DNA from: Lingula anatina
Taxonomy: Eukaryota; Brachiopoda; Lingulata; Lingulida; Lingulidae
Assembly: GCF_001039355.2 (NCBI RefSeq)
Contig: NW_019776113.1
Location: 521,943 to 585,942 of the forward strand
Reading direction: 5' to 3'
Length of the DNA: 64,000 bases
The notes below the pieces were generated by a model that did no database searches, was not told where the DNA came from, and saw nothing but the letters and a program-made list of their open reading frames with translations. Below are positions 48,701 to 59,900 of the stretch, in pieces. How positions within the stretch are numbered: the first letter of the stretch is position 1; every line of letters starts with the position of its first letter. Made by a program: the position numbers and the translations under genes.

Positions 48701-50132
48701 TAGCTGGTTGGTAATAGAGATATGGATATTACTATTAGGTTAAAATATCCACTCATCTGATTTTTTTTTCTTTCTTTCTGTATACCAGTTAGTGTTAGTT
48801 AGTAACTACAGTAATTTAAGTAATATATTTTTAGAAAACCTATAATAAAAAAAAATCAGATTGCCAGGCTTCATCAGTTCAAAAACACTCCTGTCTTTAC
48901 AGTTTTTATATTGATGTTTTTTACATAATAGATTAATAATAAAAAAAGTCAGTTTTGAGTGATTTATATATAAATTCCATCAGTTTTTTTTTCAAGTGAA
49001 TTATGGTTTTAAATGTATATTGAATGCTAATTAATTCTGCTATCTTATTTTCATTTTGTGAATCTTGACAATAAAAGGTTTTTAAAATGATGTTAATAGA
49101 TAAAGCCAGAGTAAAATCTTGTTATTTTTCTTATAAGCTTTTCTTTAATAACAAAAACTTAACTGTTTGCCCTCTTTATAATTATCTATTGTTGAATATA
49201 TTGTGAAAACATTATATATATACGTACACAAATTAAAATTCCTGTTTGATTTGAACATCTTGACAAAAGTTTCATTGAGCAGTAACTCTAAAAGACATCT
49301 CTATCTCATTGCATTGAGTTTTGACACTAGAAGATTCCTGCTCTATCTCAATGCATTGAGTGATGACACTAGAAGAGACCCACTCTATTTCACTGCATTG
49401 AGAAACCAGAAATGGTCAATTCCTTACAGGAATATTGGGATAAAATTCAATTAAACTAATTTTGTGGAATTCAGTGTATTTTTTCATTCAGGACAAAATC
49501 AAAATTAATTTTTTTGATTTTTTCACCTGTTTCAAATGAAATTTATTGCAATCTGTGACACCTTTATGAACCTCTTGTGTTTTTATTGTTTTGAGACTTG
49601 TGTAAGTTGTATAATGCTTACCATTCACAAAACTCAATTAAGTTTGATACAAAATCTGCCCCCTTTGCCATTCAAGATAATTATTAGATATAAAATATTT
49701 AAATTGGAGGCAATAAAAATTAATAATAATAAAATATGGGTTGCTCACCATTGAAAAAATATCTTAAGTTTGTATTAAATTTAACATGTAGACAAGAGGT
49801 ATGGAAGCTCATCGGTAATTTCTGTGTGAACTTTATCAAAATATTCTTGTCACGTTATTTTTTCAAAAGTATTTATATATTGAGATGGTAGGGAAAAAAC
49901 TAGATCTTTTCACTTAACATCTTACAGGTAAGAACATACAATGCACTGGTTAGCTTCTACTGGAAGCCATTTTGTTGTGTTTGGACATAGCCCTCACCTT
50001 GATAAATCGTTTTGTGGCATAATCACAGAGACCATCGTTGTTACAGGCACTGTAGAAGTCATCTGAAGTAATCAAATGTTTACACAAATAATCCAAGTTC
50101 TTTTTCAGTTCCTGTTCCTTCTTATTATCCAT
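43939..50132 (-). CDS. Paralogue A: CARD-like, coiled coil, Pro/Glu repeat, ZU5-like protein without C-terminal CARD
   Basis: Exons 50132-49998, 46185-46026 and 45737-43939 give 697 residues. Residues 1-98 (exons 1-2) form a six-helix-like unit (LKKNLDYLCKHLITSDDFYS and VQEIATFLHSMVPLGG) that I read as a CARD-like death fold. A coiled coil follows (about 150-200), then PPPPPP and a Glu-Pro dipeptide tract (about 203-255), a second short coil, and a ZU5-like segment from about 403 (ISLEKFTFNFPPGAM). Next are YTIQDFGDYQEYW, a short coil, LGVCMCDFSAFLP (about 565) and RGKGQEFKVTLEKG. Exon 2 is 160 nt, exactly as in B. No CARD exon follows: the frame ends at TAG 43939, and nothing CARD-like was found between it and the last myosin exon. 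A weak donor (gtagat) near 43954 is in the same phase as the B and C donors. Likely a signalling adaptor by domain type (inference). Confidence 0.75.
45761..45793. repeat. (AAT)n microsatellite next to a splice site
   Basis: About eleven units in the intron just 5' of exon 3 of paralogue A, 24 bp from the acceptor. The Tyr-rich N terminus that can be read through it is intronic. Confidence 0.85.
46300..46925. repeat. Tandem repeat, ~3.3 units of 174-190 bp
   Basis: Units begin near 46321, 46495, 46677 and 46867 at the recurring TGCCAATCACCA-like motif, and share TTATTTATAAAGTCATCTATT and GATAAAGTTGCCAGTGAAA. The array lies in the first intron of paralogue A, just upstream of exon 2. Confidence 0.85.
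47000..49997 (-). other. Remainder of paralogue A intron 1
   Basis: AT-rich, without a convincing exon on either strand. It holds a short tandem repeat at 49299-49402. I looked here for the missing myosin motor exons on the plus strand and saw none. Confidence 0.5.
49299..49402. repeat. 42-bp tandem repeat, ~2.5 units
   Basis: CTCTATCTCA-type units start at 49299, 49341 and 49383 and share GCATTGAG and TGACACTAGAAGA. Confidence 0.85.
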
Positions 50133-53100
50133 ATTGGAATCTGTGTTTATCAGAAATGGTTAGTTTCATCGTCATCTCCCGTCATGTCTCATTGCTGTTT
50201 CTGAACTTCTAACAACCTGTTTTTCAGACGTCTGGTTAATATACAGAACAATGATCTTGGTTTCACGCCAAACACATTTCACTTTATGCTCATTTCACAA
50301 AATTGTTTTGAATCAACACTGAGGTTTGCTACCTGCATAAAGGAGATGTTGTGATTAGAAAGGTGCACCATTCTTCTGATTGTTTGTGCTTCTGAGGCGC
50401 AGCGTGTGAACACAATGCCGTGTTTGCATGACTTAGACCATGGGCACAATCGGCTTTTTCTATGCAAACTTTTGAAATTTCATGCATGGTGCATTTTAGT
50501 TTTCTTCATTAAAATCATATTCATAAATTCTCCTACTTGAACTGGTTGGCGAAAAGTAAAGAGTTTGTTCTGAAACAAAGAAAGGCTGAAATGTACAGAA
50601 ATCACCGTGAATGGACACTGAATGGCTACCAGCTCTGTTGCTATACAGTTCAAGTGTGTATAAGCATCATGGGCCTGTCGACCAAAGCAGTACCATTTCC
50701 ACAAGGGGCACTTGACGTAAACAAGCACCTGCTTCCCCTCTCACAGGGGGTTATGTCATATTGGTCATTATTGATAATTTATTATGGTCATATGGACACG
50801 GTTCAACTGTGTCAGCTGCACATAAATGGGAATGGTCAGCTTTTGTTTGGTTTTAATCAAGTGAAGTTGTTTGCTTCATCTAATTACATAGTTTGATTTG
50901 TGATATCAATAACAATTTTCGGTCAAGCAGTGCTTATATATATTTTTTCATTTTTCAATTTTGTTATAATAATCTTATTTCGAGGAATATTAAGTAAACT
51001 GTTAATATTCTTCTTTCTTTCTTTTATTAATTATTTTTTATATATATAATAGATCATAAAAATTGCAATGTTCCAAAACTAAATAATATTTTTGGTTATG
51101 GTAGGTGAAACAAACAGTCAAGTTGAGTATTTTTCTCTGTTTTAAAAAATATAATCTTTAAATTTAAACCAGGACATGACAATTTGTAATATGATAAATT
51201 AATGATATTGCTTTATTTTTTAATTTCCTTGTTAACTACAAGCTGAAATTTGACCATTTTACTTAAAAAAACTTGTGATTACTTCATTCGCATAATTTTT
51301 TTTGAATAGCAGAAATTTAAAATCAGTTTTTTTAATCTTATTTTTCAGTGTCTTTAGATAGTTGGTAATATGTTTAATGGTTGAAATAATTATTTCATTA
51401 AAGCCCTTCAGTGAAATTGTGCTTCATGTAATATTGGGTATATTGTGAAATAGAAAACCGCCTCTCAACATTTATGTTTATGTAATTGTTGCCGGCTTGT
51501 TGAACATGAATACATTGTAGCGACTCAAGTTGCTAGTCCAATCAAAATGCTTTATCAATGTTGTGAGGTTATAGAGTCTGTGAGTAGACCAAAGTGCCAT
51601 CTATTGACTATTTCCTTTTTGTTGACAGTGTCTATGTTTCACAAATTCGATACAAACCAATGACTAAAAATAATTAATTTTTGTTGTGGGGAACCACCTT
51701 AAGACCATCCCGGGGCCCCACATTATATTAAAACGACCCTTTATAATAAAACCCAAGGTTGAGGCACAATGAGCTCACATCTTTGGATAACGCTATCTGT
51801 AATGATGCTACAGAGATTCCCAGGTTCCATGTCTTAAATTCTGCACATGGAAAAGAATGAAACACTCCATGTTGAAACTTCAACAGAATTTATTTTGCTA
51901 CACTAAAAGTTACATGATACAAGTATGACCTCTCTCTCCTCCTCTCTCTCTATCTCCTCTCTCCTTCTTCTATCCAGTTTCCCCTAAATTTTAGTTTACA
52001 GATTTTTATACTAAACTTTATCAATTAAACTGTCCATCACATAACTTAAAAACTGATTGGTTACTTCAGACACAAGTCCACCCCCTCACGGTGGGCACTC
52101 CCAATAATTCCATATAACCAAGCTCTAACTGATTACTGGCTTCAAAACAAAGGACATTAAAATTTGAACTGCAAGATGTGAAATATTATCTGAAGCTACT
52201 TATACACCTTGGCTTCCCAAGTGTGTATTTAACAGACAAAGGCTTCCACTGATTGAATTAATACTTCATCATGTATGAAAGTTTTAAGAGTACTACTAAT
52301 TACACTTACTTTTTCTATACTGTGGTTCCTGACACATTTTTCCTTTTCCCAAGCAAGAAAAATGGAATATTTATATGACATTTTTCTTCTAGTGTGGTAA
52401 TTGCCATTGAAATATATAATTATATTACATTATATACATTAAAGTTTTTAATAACGGTCACATAAGCCTTTCCTATAAATTATATACACCTTAGCACAAC
52501 TTTTAATTATAATATAAACAACATTTTAAAAATTATGAACACTGAAGAATGATAATAGCAATAACAATGCTACATGTATAAGCAACATGAAAAATATGTA
52601 CATCGCAAGCTTTGATACTGAGAATATAAGCATAACCATGAGAAGTATTTCGCAAGCTTTGATACTGAGAATATAAGCATAACCATGAGAAATTTTTATA
52701 TTGAAAGGTTACAAAATAACAATGATAATAATGTGAACGACACCAAAGAACCTTTATATACAATGAAATATTTGAGGATAGTAAAGATAATAATAATGAT
52801 TCAGGACAAGCAACACCTTGAAGAAGCAATTACACCTTTTCTATACTGTGGTTCCTGACAATGTGTTAAATTGCCATTCTTCAGTCAAATTAAAATAATA
52901 ATAAGTGTAGTTTGTATATTGTGCTCTTGCCTGAGTGGGTAAATCAGTGCATGTTAAGTCTTCTTTCAAATGTGTTTCTGGCAGACTTAATTCTTGCAAT
53001 ACTTCATGTTCATTAAGTCTCATACATGAACATATAATGATTACATTAATTGTAATTTGTGTCAGGAATACTTCTGTTGGAGAATGTCAGACTGCATTGT

Positions 53101-53362
53101 TTGCTGGACTTACAAAATTTACATGCAAAGTTATACAAACAGATAATTAACTGTCCTTCTGTCTGACTTAAAATTAACGTGCATACATTAAATACATACA
53201 GATATCTGTCTGTATTTTTGTCTTTCCTTGCATTCATCCATTTAGAGTATATAAGTGAAAGTTTTACTTGTTTCTGACAAATGATAAGCCAGTTTTTTTT
53301 TTAGATATTTCTCTTCAATAGATTTTCACATTGTATAGATCTATGCTTTAATTTTACTATAT
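50133..53362. other. Intergenic region between paralogues A and B
   Basis: Very AT-rich. It contains an imperfect hairpin TGTGGGG...CCCCACA at 51684-51722, perhaps the edge of an LTR-like element, a 24-bp direct repeat (52311-52334 and 52837-52860), and a 47-bp tandem duplication at 52602-52692. No supported gene. Confidence 0.5.
52602..52692. repeat. 47-bp tandem duplication
   Basis: Two head-to-tail copies start at the shared CGCAAGCTTTGATACTGAGA at 52604 and 52651. Confidence 0.9.
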
Positions 53363-56300
53363 TCAAGTATCTCGCAGTATTTTAACAAGCCACTGAGACC
53401 CCTCGCTTTGGTCCAATGAAGTACAGAAAATTTGAAACCCCTTTTCTCCAGCAGTCATTAGTATTTCCAAAAGTTTTTCATTTTTTTCTTCTTTTACATG
53501 CTTGCTCTTGATCTCATTTTTTTGACGTCCGCTTATGATGTCTTCTTGAAACAGGTAGTTGAGGACACTGGAAACATCCAAATTATCTACGAGAAGGCAC
53601 CAGTTTTTTTTCAGGCACTTCTGATAAGGCATACCTGAAAAGATGGGATCTTTCTTTAAATCCAAGGAAACACAATTCAGTCATAAAAGTCATGCGTAAG
53701 CTTTGCCTCTGTTTAAAAAGTGATCTTTTCAGTAACATCAGTAATGCCCACATTTTGCTTTATGTTTGCACAAATGACAATTCTGATTTATTTTTTTGCT
53801 TTTATAGTATAGTATCTTCCAGTATGGAAGGAAATAGGAAATCAACTGTAAATGAAGTGTTCACTTTTTTGTAGAAAGACCATACCTTCAACATTTCATG
53901 TGAAACCCGATTTCTCCGAACTAAAATGTAGTATTTGTTAATGAATGTTAAAGATGTGATTGCTTTCATGAGAAGCTCAAGAAGTTAAGGGTACTATCAG
54001 GGTTAGCCAAAAACTCCTTTTTTACTGGCATTCATACTATTTCTTGGATAATAGATAAGTCTTCAGTGCTCACCAGTGGCAGGTTTAGGGGGGGGGGTCA
54101 GGGGGGTCCTGACCCCCCCCCTTCGATTTCTGAAATAATATTAGATAATATGATGCATCAGTTAATATTTAGGTGTACAAAAAGACTCATTTTTGGTATT
54201 TTGATGATCATTAACCCTGCCAATACCCTCAAGCTGTTTGGTATACTTACTGTAGGGTAAAGAAGGTGAAACAAGGCTTGCATCATAAAAGGTCAGGGTG
54301 CATAGTATGACTGGATCATTTTCATGTGTTACACTGTAAACATGGCTGCGAACTATAGACACTTCTGTAGGTATTAATTCACCCTTCCCCAGTGAAATCA
54401 AGAAGTTCTGTCCTTTTGCTCTCAGTTGGGTCATGTCAACCTCCTTTCTTGAAATCACTGTCTTCTTATCCTTTTTGAATATCAGAAGATCGTTGTGATG
54501 TATAGAGTGAGAACTAGGCTGATAGTCAGTTTCTTTCATGTTATCCTGTCTGAGCTCTTTTATTGACGGGCATTTGCGTTTTAAGTCTTGGTTTGTGGCT
54601 GATACAGAAATGCTGTTAGGAGGGAATGCTAGGGGTACAAAAGCTGTGAAGTCACAAATACAAGTACCCAGGTTCCTCAGGTTTGCTACTCTTTCTTTAA
54701 GTATCTCAATTTCTTGATCTTTCAGCTCCACTCGGATGGCCCAGTACTCCTGGTATTCTCCACACCCATTGATGGTGTATTCCACCATGTCAGCTCCAGA
54801 CTTATTGCAATTGCACACACTGGTAACGTCTTCATACTGTGTTTCTGTGGGGTTTCTTCTCTTTCTGGTTTTGTGCAGCATAAAACTTTGAGGCACACAC
54901 CTCCGATATTTTGCATCTGGTGGAATTTTAGACTTAACATGGATCTTTTTGATTACAGTAGAAGGCATTGTTGTCAGTTTGAATCGTTTTCCAGGTTGGA
55001 CTTCTGATGATACTTGCCCTTGCTCTAGTTCTTTGATTTGGTCTTGGCTAGGGAGATAAGTTGCAGCATTCATGGTTACATGACTGTCCACTGAGTTGGG
55101 AGGAACGGTGAATGCTGCATTTGATAGTTCCAGGGTCCCACCCTCTTCATCTACTTCCAGAGTACCACTATCAATCTTTTCAGTAGGTTGTTGTTTAACT
55201 GATTTAACAGGGACTTCTTTTCTACTTGGGGTTTGATCAGGTATTGGTGCTGTTTTTGGACGTCTTGGCTTTTGTGTCTTTTCCTCACCAGTTTTCTCCA
55301 TTGTCAGAAGAGTGAGATTGGTTTGTGTGCTTTTCAGTTTTGTATCTGGCTGTTTTCTGAAGCTTTCTTCCATCATTTTAATCTTTTGTTCCAATTCCTC
55401 AATGTTGGCAAGAGTCATTGTGGTCTGCATGTCCTTGTTTTCAGACATTGATACTGTCATGGTATCAATATCTTTATGACTGGTGCTCTCTAGGTCTGTT
55501 TGGGTGGCTGATGTTCTTCTGAAGGGATTGTCTTTCTTCCATGCAGTATATGCCAAAAGCCGCCTCTCTTGAATATCCTTTGATTGACTATATTGCAATT
55601 TCATTTCATAACGTTGAATTTTGTCTCTCAAATCACTGTTTTCCTTCTGAAGCTTCCTAATTGTTTCACTGTTGTGTATTGGTTCTGTTTCTACCTGACT
55701 GGAGACTGGTTCCATTCTTGTTTGCTCTTCATGGTGAGTGGCCACTTCGGTGTGGATGAAACTAAGGAGAACTTTTATAACTTGTTCTCGGAATACCTCC
55801 CATCCTGAAAAAAATAATTGTAGAAATATCCTAAAATAATATTAAAATTGTTCTGAAGTCACATCAGTAATGCGACATTTTTGTGTTCCTATGTAAAGAA
55901 TTGTGTAATGTAATTGGCAGAGACAAATGTCCTCTCTGCTGTTTTTGAACAAGGATTTCAAATTTATGTTCATTGTTTGAACATTTAAAATTTTTATATG
56001 TTATGTATTATATACCTTCTTTCATGAAGTCTTTCATTTGCTTCACTTGATCTGGTTGTAGCTGTGGCTGAGTAGATTGAACCAGTTTAATGAAGTCTTG
56101 AATGCTATGACTTTTTTTTGAAGTCAGAAATAGCAAACAAAATGCCATCTCTTGCTGTGAAGAAACACTTCTTTCCTGAAGAGAAAGAATAGAAGATCCA
56201 AGAAAACACCCAGAGAGGGCAGACTTCTGCTAAGGCAGCTCAGTTTTCATTATAATTAGTTAAAAATTTCTGTTCCATGTTCAAACACAAAATGTAATGC

Positions 56301-56856
56301 AAAGATATTCACTTAAAGATATTCACTTATTTTAGATATTATTCACTTATTTTAGATATTATTGCTTATCTGTAACCAATTAATTATTTAATTATTGATG
56401 GATCACCACCAAAATCCAATTGTTTCAAAGTAAACCAATTTCTTACATATCCAGAAATAGTTCAAATTCTATCCATTAGTTAGGGTGTAAACTAACGAAC
56501 CAACAAATCAACAAAGGCAAAAACATGACCAGCTTGGCAGAGGTTAAAATATTGTGAAAGTGAGGAAAAAAAAACAGGTGACAGCACTCAGAATTCAAGA
56601 TTTTGATATATTGTAATAGCTTTGATAACAAGGTATTCACCACGTCAAGCAGTTTAAATTTGGCTAGCTAGAAGCCCGTCTTTACCGTACAAATTAACTG
56701 CATTTTAATGGATCAGTTGTTTTTGAAATGATTTACCTTAAATGCTGAGATTGCAGCAGCATCAAGCAGCCCTGATGTTGTCATTTCTGTCCAGAAATTC
56801 TGGGAAGGAATGACTTTTGAACATATGTATTGCAGATGACTTCTAACGGTGTCCAT
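53363..56856 (-). CDS. Paralogue B: CARD-like, coiled coil, ZU5-like, C-terminal CARD
   Basis: Exons 56856-56737, 56175-56016, 55804-54251 and 53634-53363 join in phase into 701 residues. Residues 1-93 are the N-terminal CARD-like domain (MDTVRSHLQYICSKVIPSQN and the exon-2 segment HSIQDFIKLVQSTQPQLQ). Helical/coiled segments follow (about 140-165 and 225-245). The ZU5-like region starts at about 315 (EEGGTLELSNAAFTVPPNSV), then YTINGCGEYQEYW (about 434-446), a short coil, LGTCICDFTAFVP (about 472) and RAKGQNFLISLGKG. The last exon (residues 612-701) is a clear CARD: LDVSSVLNYLFQEDIISGRQ and EKLLEILMTAGEKGFQIFC, close to the CRADD/caspase type. Such ZU5 plus death-fold proteins are adaptors for caspases or kinases in animals. 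The ligand and partner are unknown. Confidence 0.82.
54088..54121. repeat. G/C-run hairpin in paralogue B intron 3
   Basis: Ten G, TCA, six G, TCCTGA, then nine C. GTCAGG pairs with CCTGAC and the flanking G and C runs extend the stem. It probably belongs to a dispersed repeat and could also fold as a G-quadruplex. Confidence 0.7.
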
Positions 56857-57006
56857 TTTGGATTTGCAATGAGCTTAAATTTCAATTGTGCAATTTTCAA
56901 TTCCTGTTCCTAATCTGGGTTATGCCAAACAATTTCTATTGTTCAATACCCTTTTGTAAATTTCTGTTCCATGTTCAAACACAAAATGTAATGCAAAGAT
57001 ATTCAC
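56265..57006. repeat. 49-bp direct repeat bracketing exon 1 of paralogue B
   Basis: An apparently exact 49-bp sequence (TTTCTGTTCCATGTTCAAAC within it) occurs at 56265-56313 and 56958-57006. A second shared stretch, TTATTTTAGATATTATTGCT, follows each copy at different distances (near 56348 and 57118). Confidence 0.85.
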
Positions 57007-57613
57007 TGTTCTAAAGCCATTGAGTTGAGAGTCAGTCAGCTTTAAAAATAGCACAAAAAAATTTCATATCTGGAAATTGCAAATGTGGAGATTTTTCAAC
57101 TTGAAAGAGACACTTTATTTTAGATATTATTGCTAATCTGTAATCAGTTTTTGTGTATGAAGATTGAAGCTTTTATTTTCAATTTTAGATTGAATAAAGA
57201 GTTGTTTGATATCATTTGAGAAATATTATATGATAAGAATTTTTTCATTTTATTCTTTTTTTTTACTTAAAGTATTTGAACTTCATACTGCAAGTTGGTG
57301 ATCAGTTAATAAAATAACATGCTGCCACTTCAGTTCTCTTACCCCAAAGTATTGAAGGGAATTGAAGCAAGATTCTTGTGTGGGCTAAGAAGTGATTGAA
57401 AGTTTTTCAAAGTTAAAGAATACCAGAGAGGAAAGAATGGTCTGTAAGATTTTTTCATACAGAGTTTAATTAAAATTACTTTTTCTCCTGGCAAAGTGGA
57501 TGATGAAAATGTCTAGACTAAATATAACCTGCAATTTTATTTCAATAAATATATGATCTATAAATATAAGACAAAATTATTAGGTTGTGGTTTATGAATT
57601 ATTTTTTGAATTT

Positions 57614-59745
57614 CTAAGTGTTATTTAAACGCTGCTCCAACCATGCAGACCCTTCACTCTGACGCAGTGCATCACAGAATATATGATATCCTCTCTCCCC
57701 AACTGTCATCAGTATTCCAAGCAGCTTTTCATTTCTCTCTTGCTTCACACTCTTATCTTTGACCTCATTCATCTGACGACTGCTGAGAACATGTTCTTGG
57801 TACAAGTAATTGATGACGCCAGAGTCATCCAAATTTTCTATGATGTCACACCAGTTGCTTCTCAGCCTGTCTTGGTAAGGCATCCCTGTAGTGAAAAAGA
57901 ATTGGTCGAGTTGTTTACATTTACCTAGCTTATACATTAAGATCAAATAACATGTTTTTGAAAACTTATCATCAAGAACGATGTAGAAGCCCAAAGCTAC
58001 GTGTACGCTGTACATATGTTAAGAAGTAGACACATTGGTAACAGCGACATTCTTATTTCATGACAGTGGAGTGGTATTATTTCCTTACCTTGTTCTATTT
58101 CAGCAGCTAGTAATGTTGGAATGTTACACAGTACTCTCCTCCTGTTGTATTGTACTGGGTTGTGTGTCGTGTTGACTACTTGCAGCATGCTGGGGATGGT
58201 ACTATTCCCTAGACCTACTTTAACTTCCATACCCTTGCCTCTCAACTCCAACATGTTCACTTTTAACACATGTAGAGGTGCTTCTGTTGTGGGATTTTTG
58301 ATTGTGATCTCGTCTTGGTGGTGAACATAAGCACTGGACGGCTGATATGCTCTATTGATGAACGATGGGTTTGTGTTGTATTGAATATACAGTGAGCAGT
58401 TCCTTTGCACCTCTTGATTGGTGAATATAAGGCAAAGATAGTTATTGGGGATTGTTTGTGGTATGAATAATGTGATGTCACACATACATATGTCTAACTT
58501 TCGCAGATTTGCCAAACGTTTTTGTAATCGTTTGATTATTTCCTTTTGCTTTTTCAAGTCATCTTCCTTCTCCTTTAGGATTACCCAGAATTCCTGGTAC
58601 TGACCAGAACCATTGATCTGGTAGGTCACTCCATTGTCATCCTGAGTATAATTTAATTGGTCTGTGATATCTGTTATGTTGTCATCTGGCAAGGCAGCAG
58701 CAAACTTTTTGTTTGGTTTATCTGGCTGAGATGACTGTGCCCTTCTTTTGTGAACTGTACTTTGATGAACAAACAGAGAATTAAACTGCCCTGGAGGTTT
58801 TGTGCGGACGCTGCAAGCAAAATTGACGTCTGGCTGTGAGTTGATATTGTAACAATTTCCAAGACATATTTCATCAGATAGGTCACCTTTTACCAGCTTC
58901 TGTTGTAGCTGCATGTTATCTTTGCACATCTTGGCAGTGACTTGTGTCTTGGTTTTGACTGCACCACGCTGTATACTAATAGAGGACTTGTCGTCAAGGG
59001 CAATGAAAGCACCAGTCTGTGGAGACACAGTAACTGATTGGTCAGTTTTTTCTTGGAATCCTTGAGCAATAGGTGGCAGTGAAGGGCCACTTGCAGGATG
59101 TGTTTTGGTTCGTGAACGTCCGCCAATGTTTTTCAAGTGCACGAAAGGTCCCTGTTCAGGTAAACTGACTAGTTTGGAAGGTAAGCTTAATGAACGATGC
59201 ATGGAGGAGGATCCACCAGGATCACTTCTAGTACTATGGGGCCTTTCTGACAGAGCTGGCAAACCTTTCCTTCTTTCATGAAATACATCATCATCGTCAT
59301 CTCTAGTATGTAATGATAAGTTCCTGAGTTGATGCATAAAAATATCTGTCTGGATATTCTGATCACTGAATTTGTTCTTTGCTGTTGAATTTCCAATGGC
59401 CTCTTTCTGTGGGTTGGCATAAGAATGCATATCATCTTTGTGGTCCTTTTTTTGTCCCTGTGATTTTTCACTTGCCTCTGAAAGTAGTTCATTGTTTGTG
59501 TTATTTTGGTTAACCTGCTCTGTTTTGCTTTGGGACTGGGTCAGGAGTTTCTTGTTACATTCTGCAAGATTGGTTTTTAAATGTAAAACTTCACTCTTCA
59601 AACGGTTGCATTCTCCCATGAGAGATTTCTTTTCACTTTCCAGTTTTTCCCTGGATTTGTTGATCTCGGCTAGTTCCACCCTTACTTCTTCTCTTGCTTT
59701 TTGTGTTAAGAGCTTGTCCACGAGAGAACCAGCCCAGGGTGGCAA
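57614..59745 (-). CDS. Paralogue C: coiled coil, ZU5-like, C-terminal CARD; N-terminal domain missing
   Basis: The large exon (open from about 59757, ending 58089) joins in phase to the CARD exon 57885-57614. The CARD exon is 272 nt, exactly as in B. From the first in-frame ATG (59619) the product is 600 residues; the frame is open about 40 codons further, but no acceptor or N-terminal CARD-like exons were found. Segments: a coiled coil (KSREKLESEKKSLMGECNRL), a ZU5-like stretch (GAFIALDDKSSISIQRGAV), YQINGSGQYQEFW, LDICMCDITLFIP, ELRGKGMEVKVGLG, then a CARD (LDDSGVINYLYQEHVLSSRQ, EKLLGILMTVGERGYHIFC). The 5' end runs into an interspersed repeat, so the N-terminal domain was probably lost or displaced; an alternative first exon is possible. 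Confidence 0.72.
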
Positions 59746-59900
59746 GGTGGGGGTCAGCGGATTTCAACCAAATTTGTTGTATGGAGGCATATTAGGAAGT
59801 TATTCATGAGTTAGGAAGGAATCCCAAAAATATCCTTTCTTCAGAGAATTATAGCCTATTATAAGTCATGGCTTATGTAGCCTCTTTGAGACTCCATTTT
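59715..59900. repeat. Interspersed repeat at the 5' edge of paralogue C
   Basis: Read on the plus strand, this matches the minus strand of 63300-63445: GTCCACGAGA(G/A)AACCAG, then GGCAAGGTGGGGGT and CGGATTT, followed by weaker similarity for over 100 bp. The distant copy lies at the 3' side of a LINE reverse-transcriptase fragment, so this may be a LINE 3' end or a linked repeat. Confidence 0.55.

Noticed and set aside
51640-52130. Possible solo LTR
   Set aside because: There is a TGTGGGG...CCCCACA inverted pair and a reversed poly-A-like motif, but no second LTR, target duplication or internal coding sequence was found.
43939-59745. FIIND-type autoproteolysis in the ZU5-like regions
   Set aside because: CARD8/NLRP1 cleave at an HF-S-type motif between ZU5 and UPA; I saw no such motif conserved in the three paralogues.
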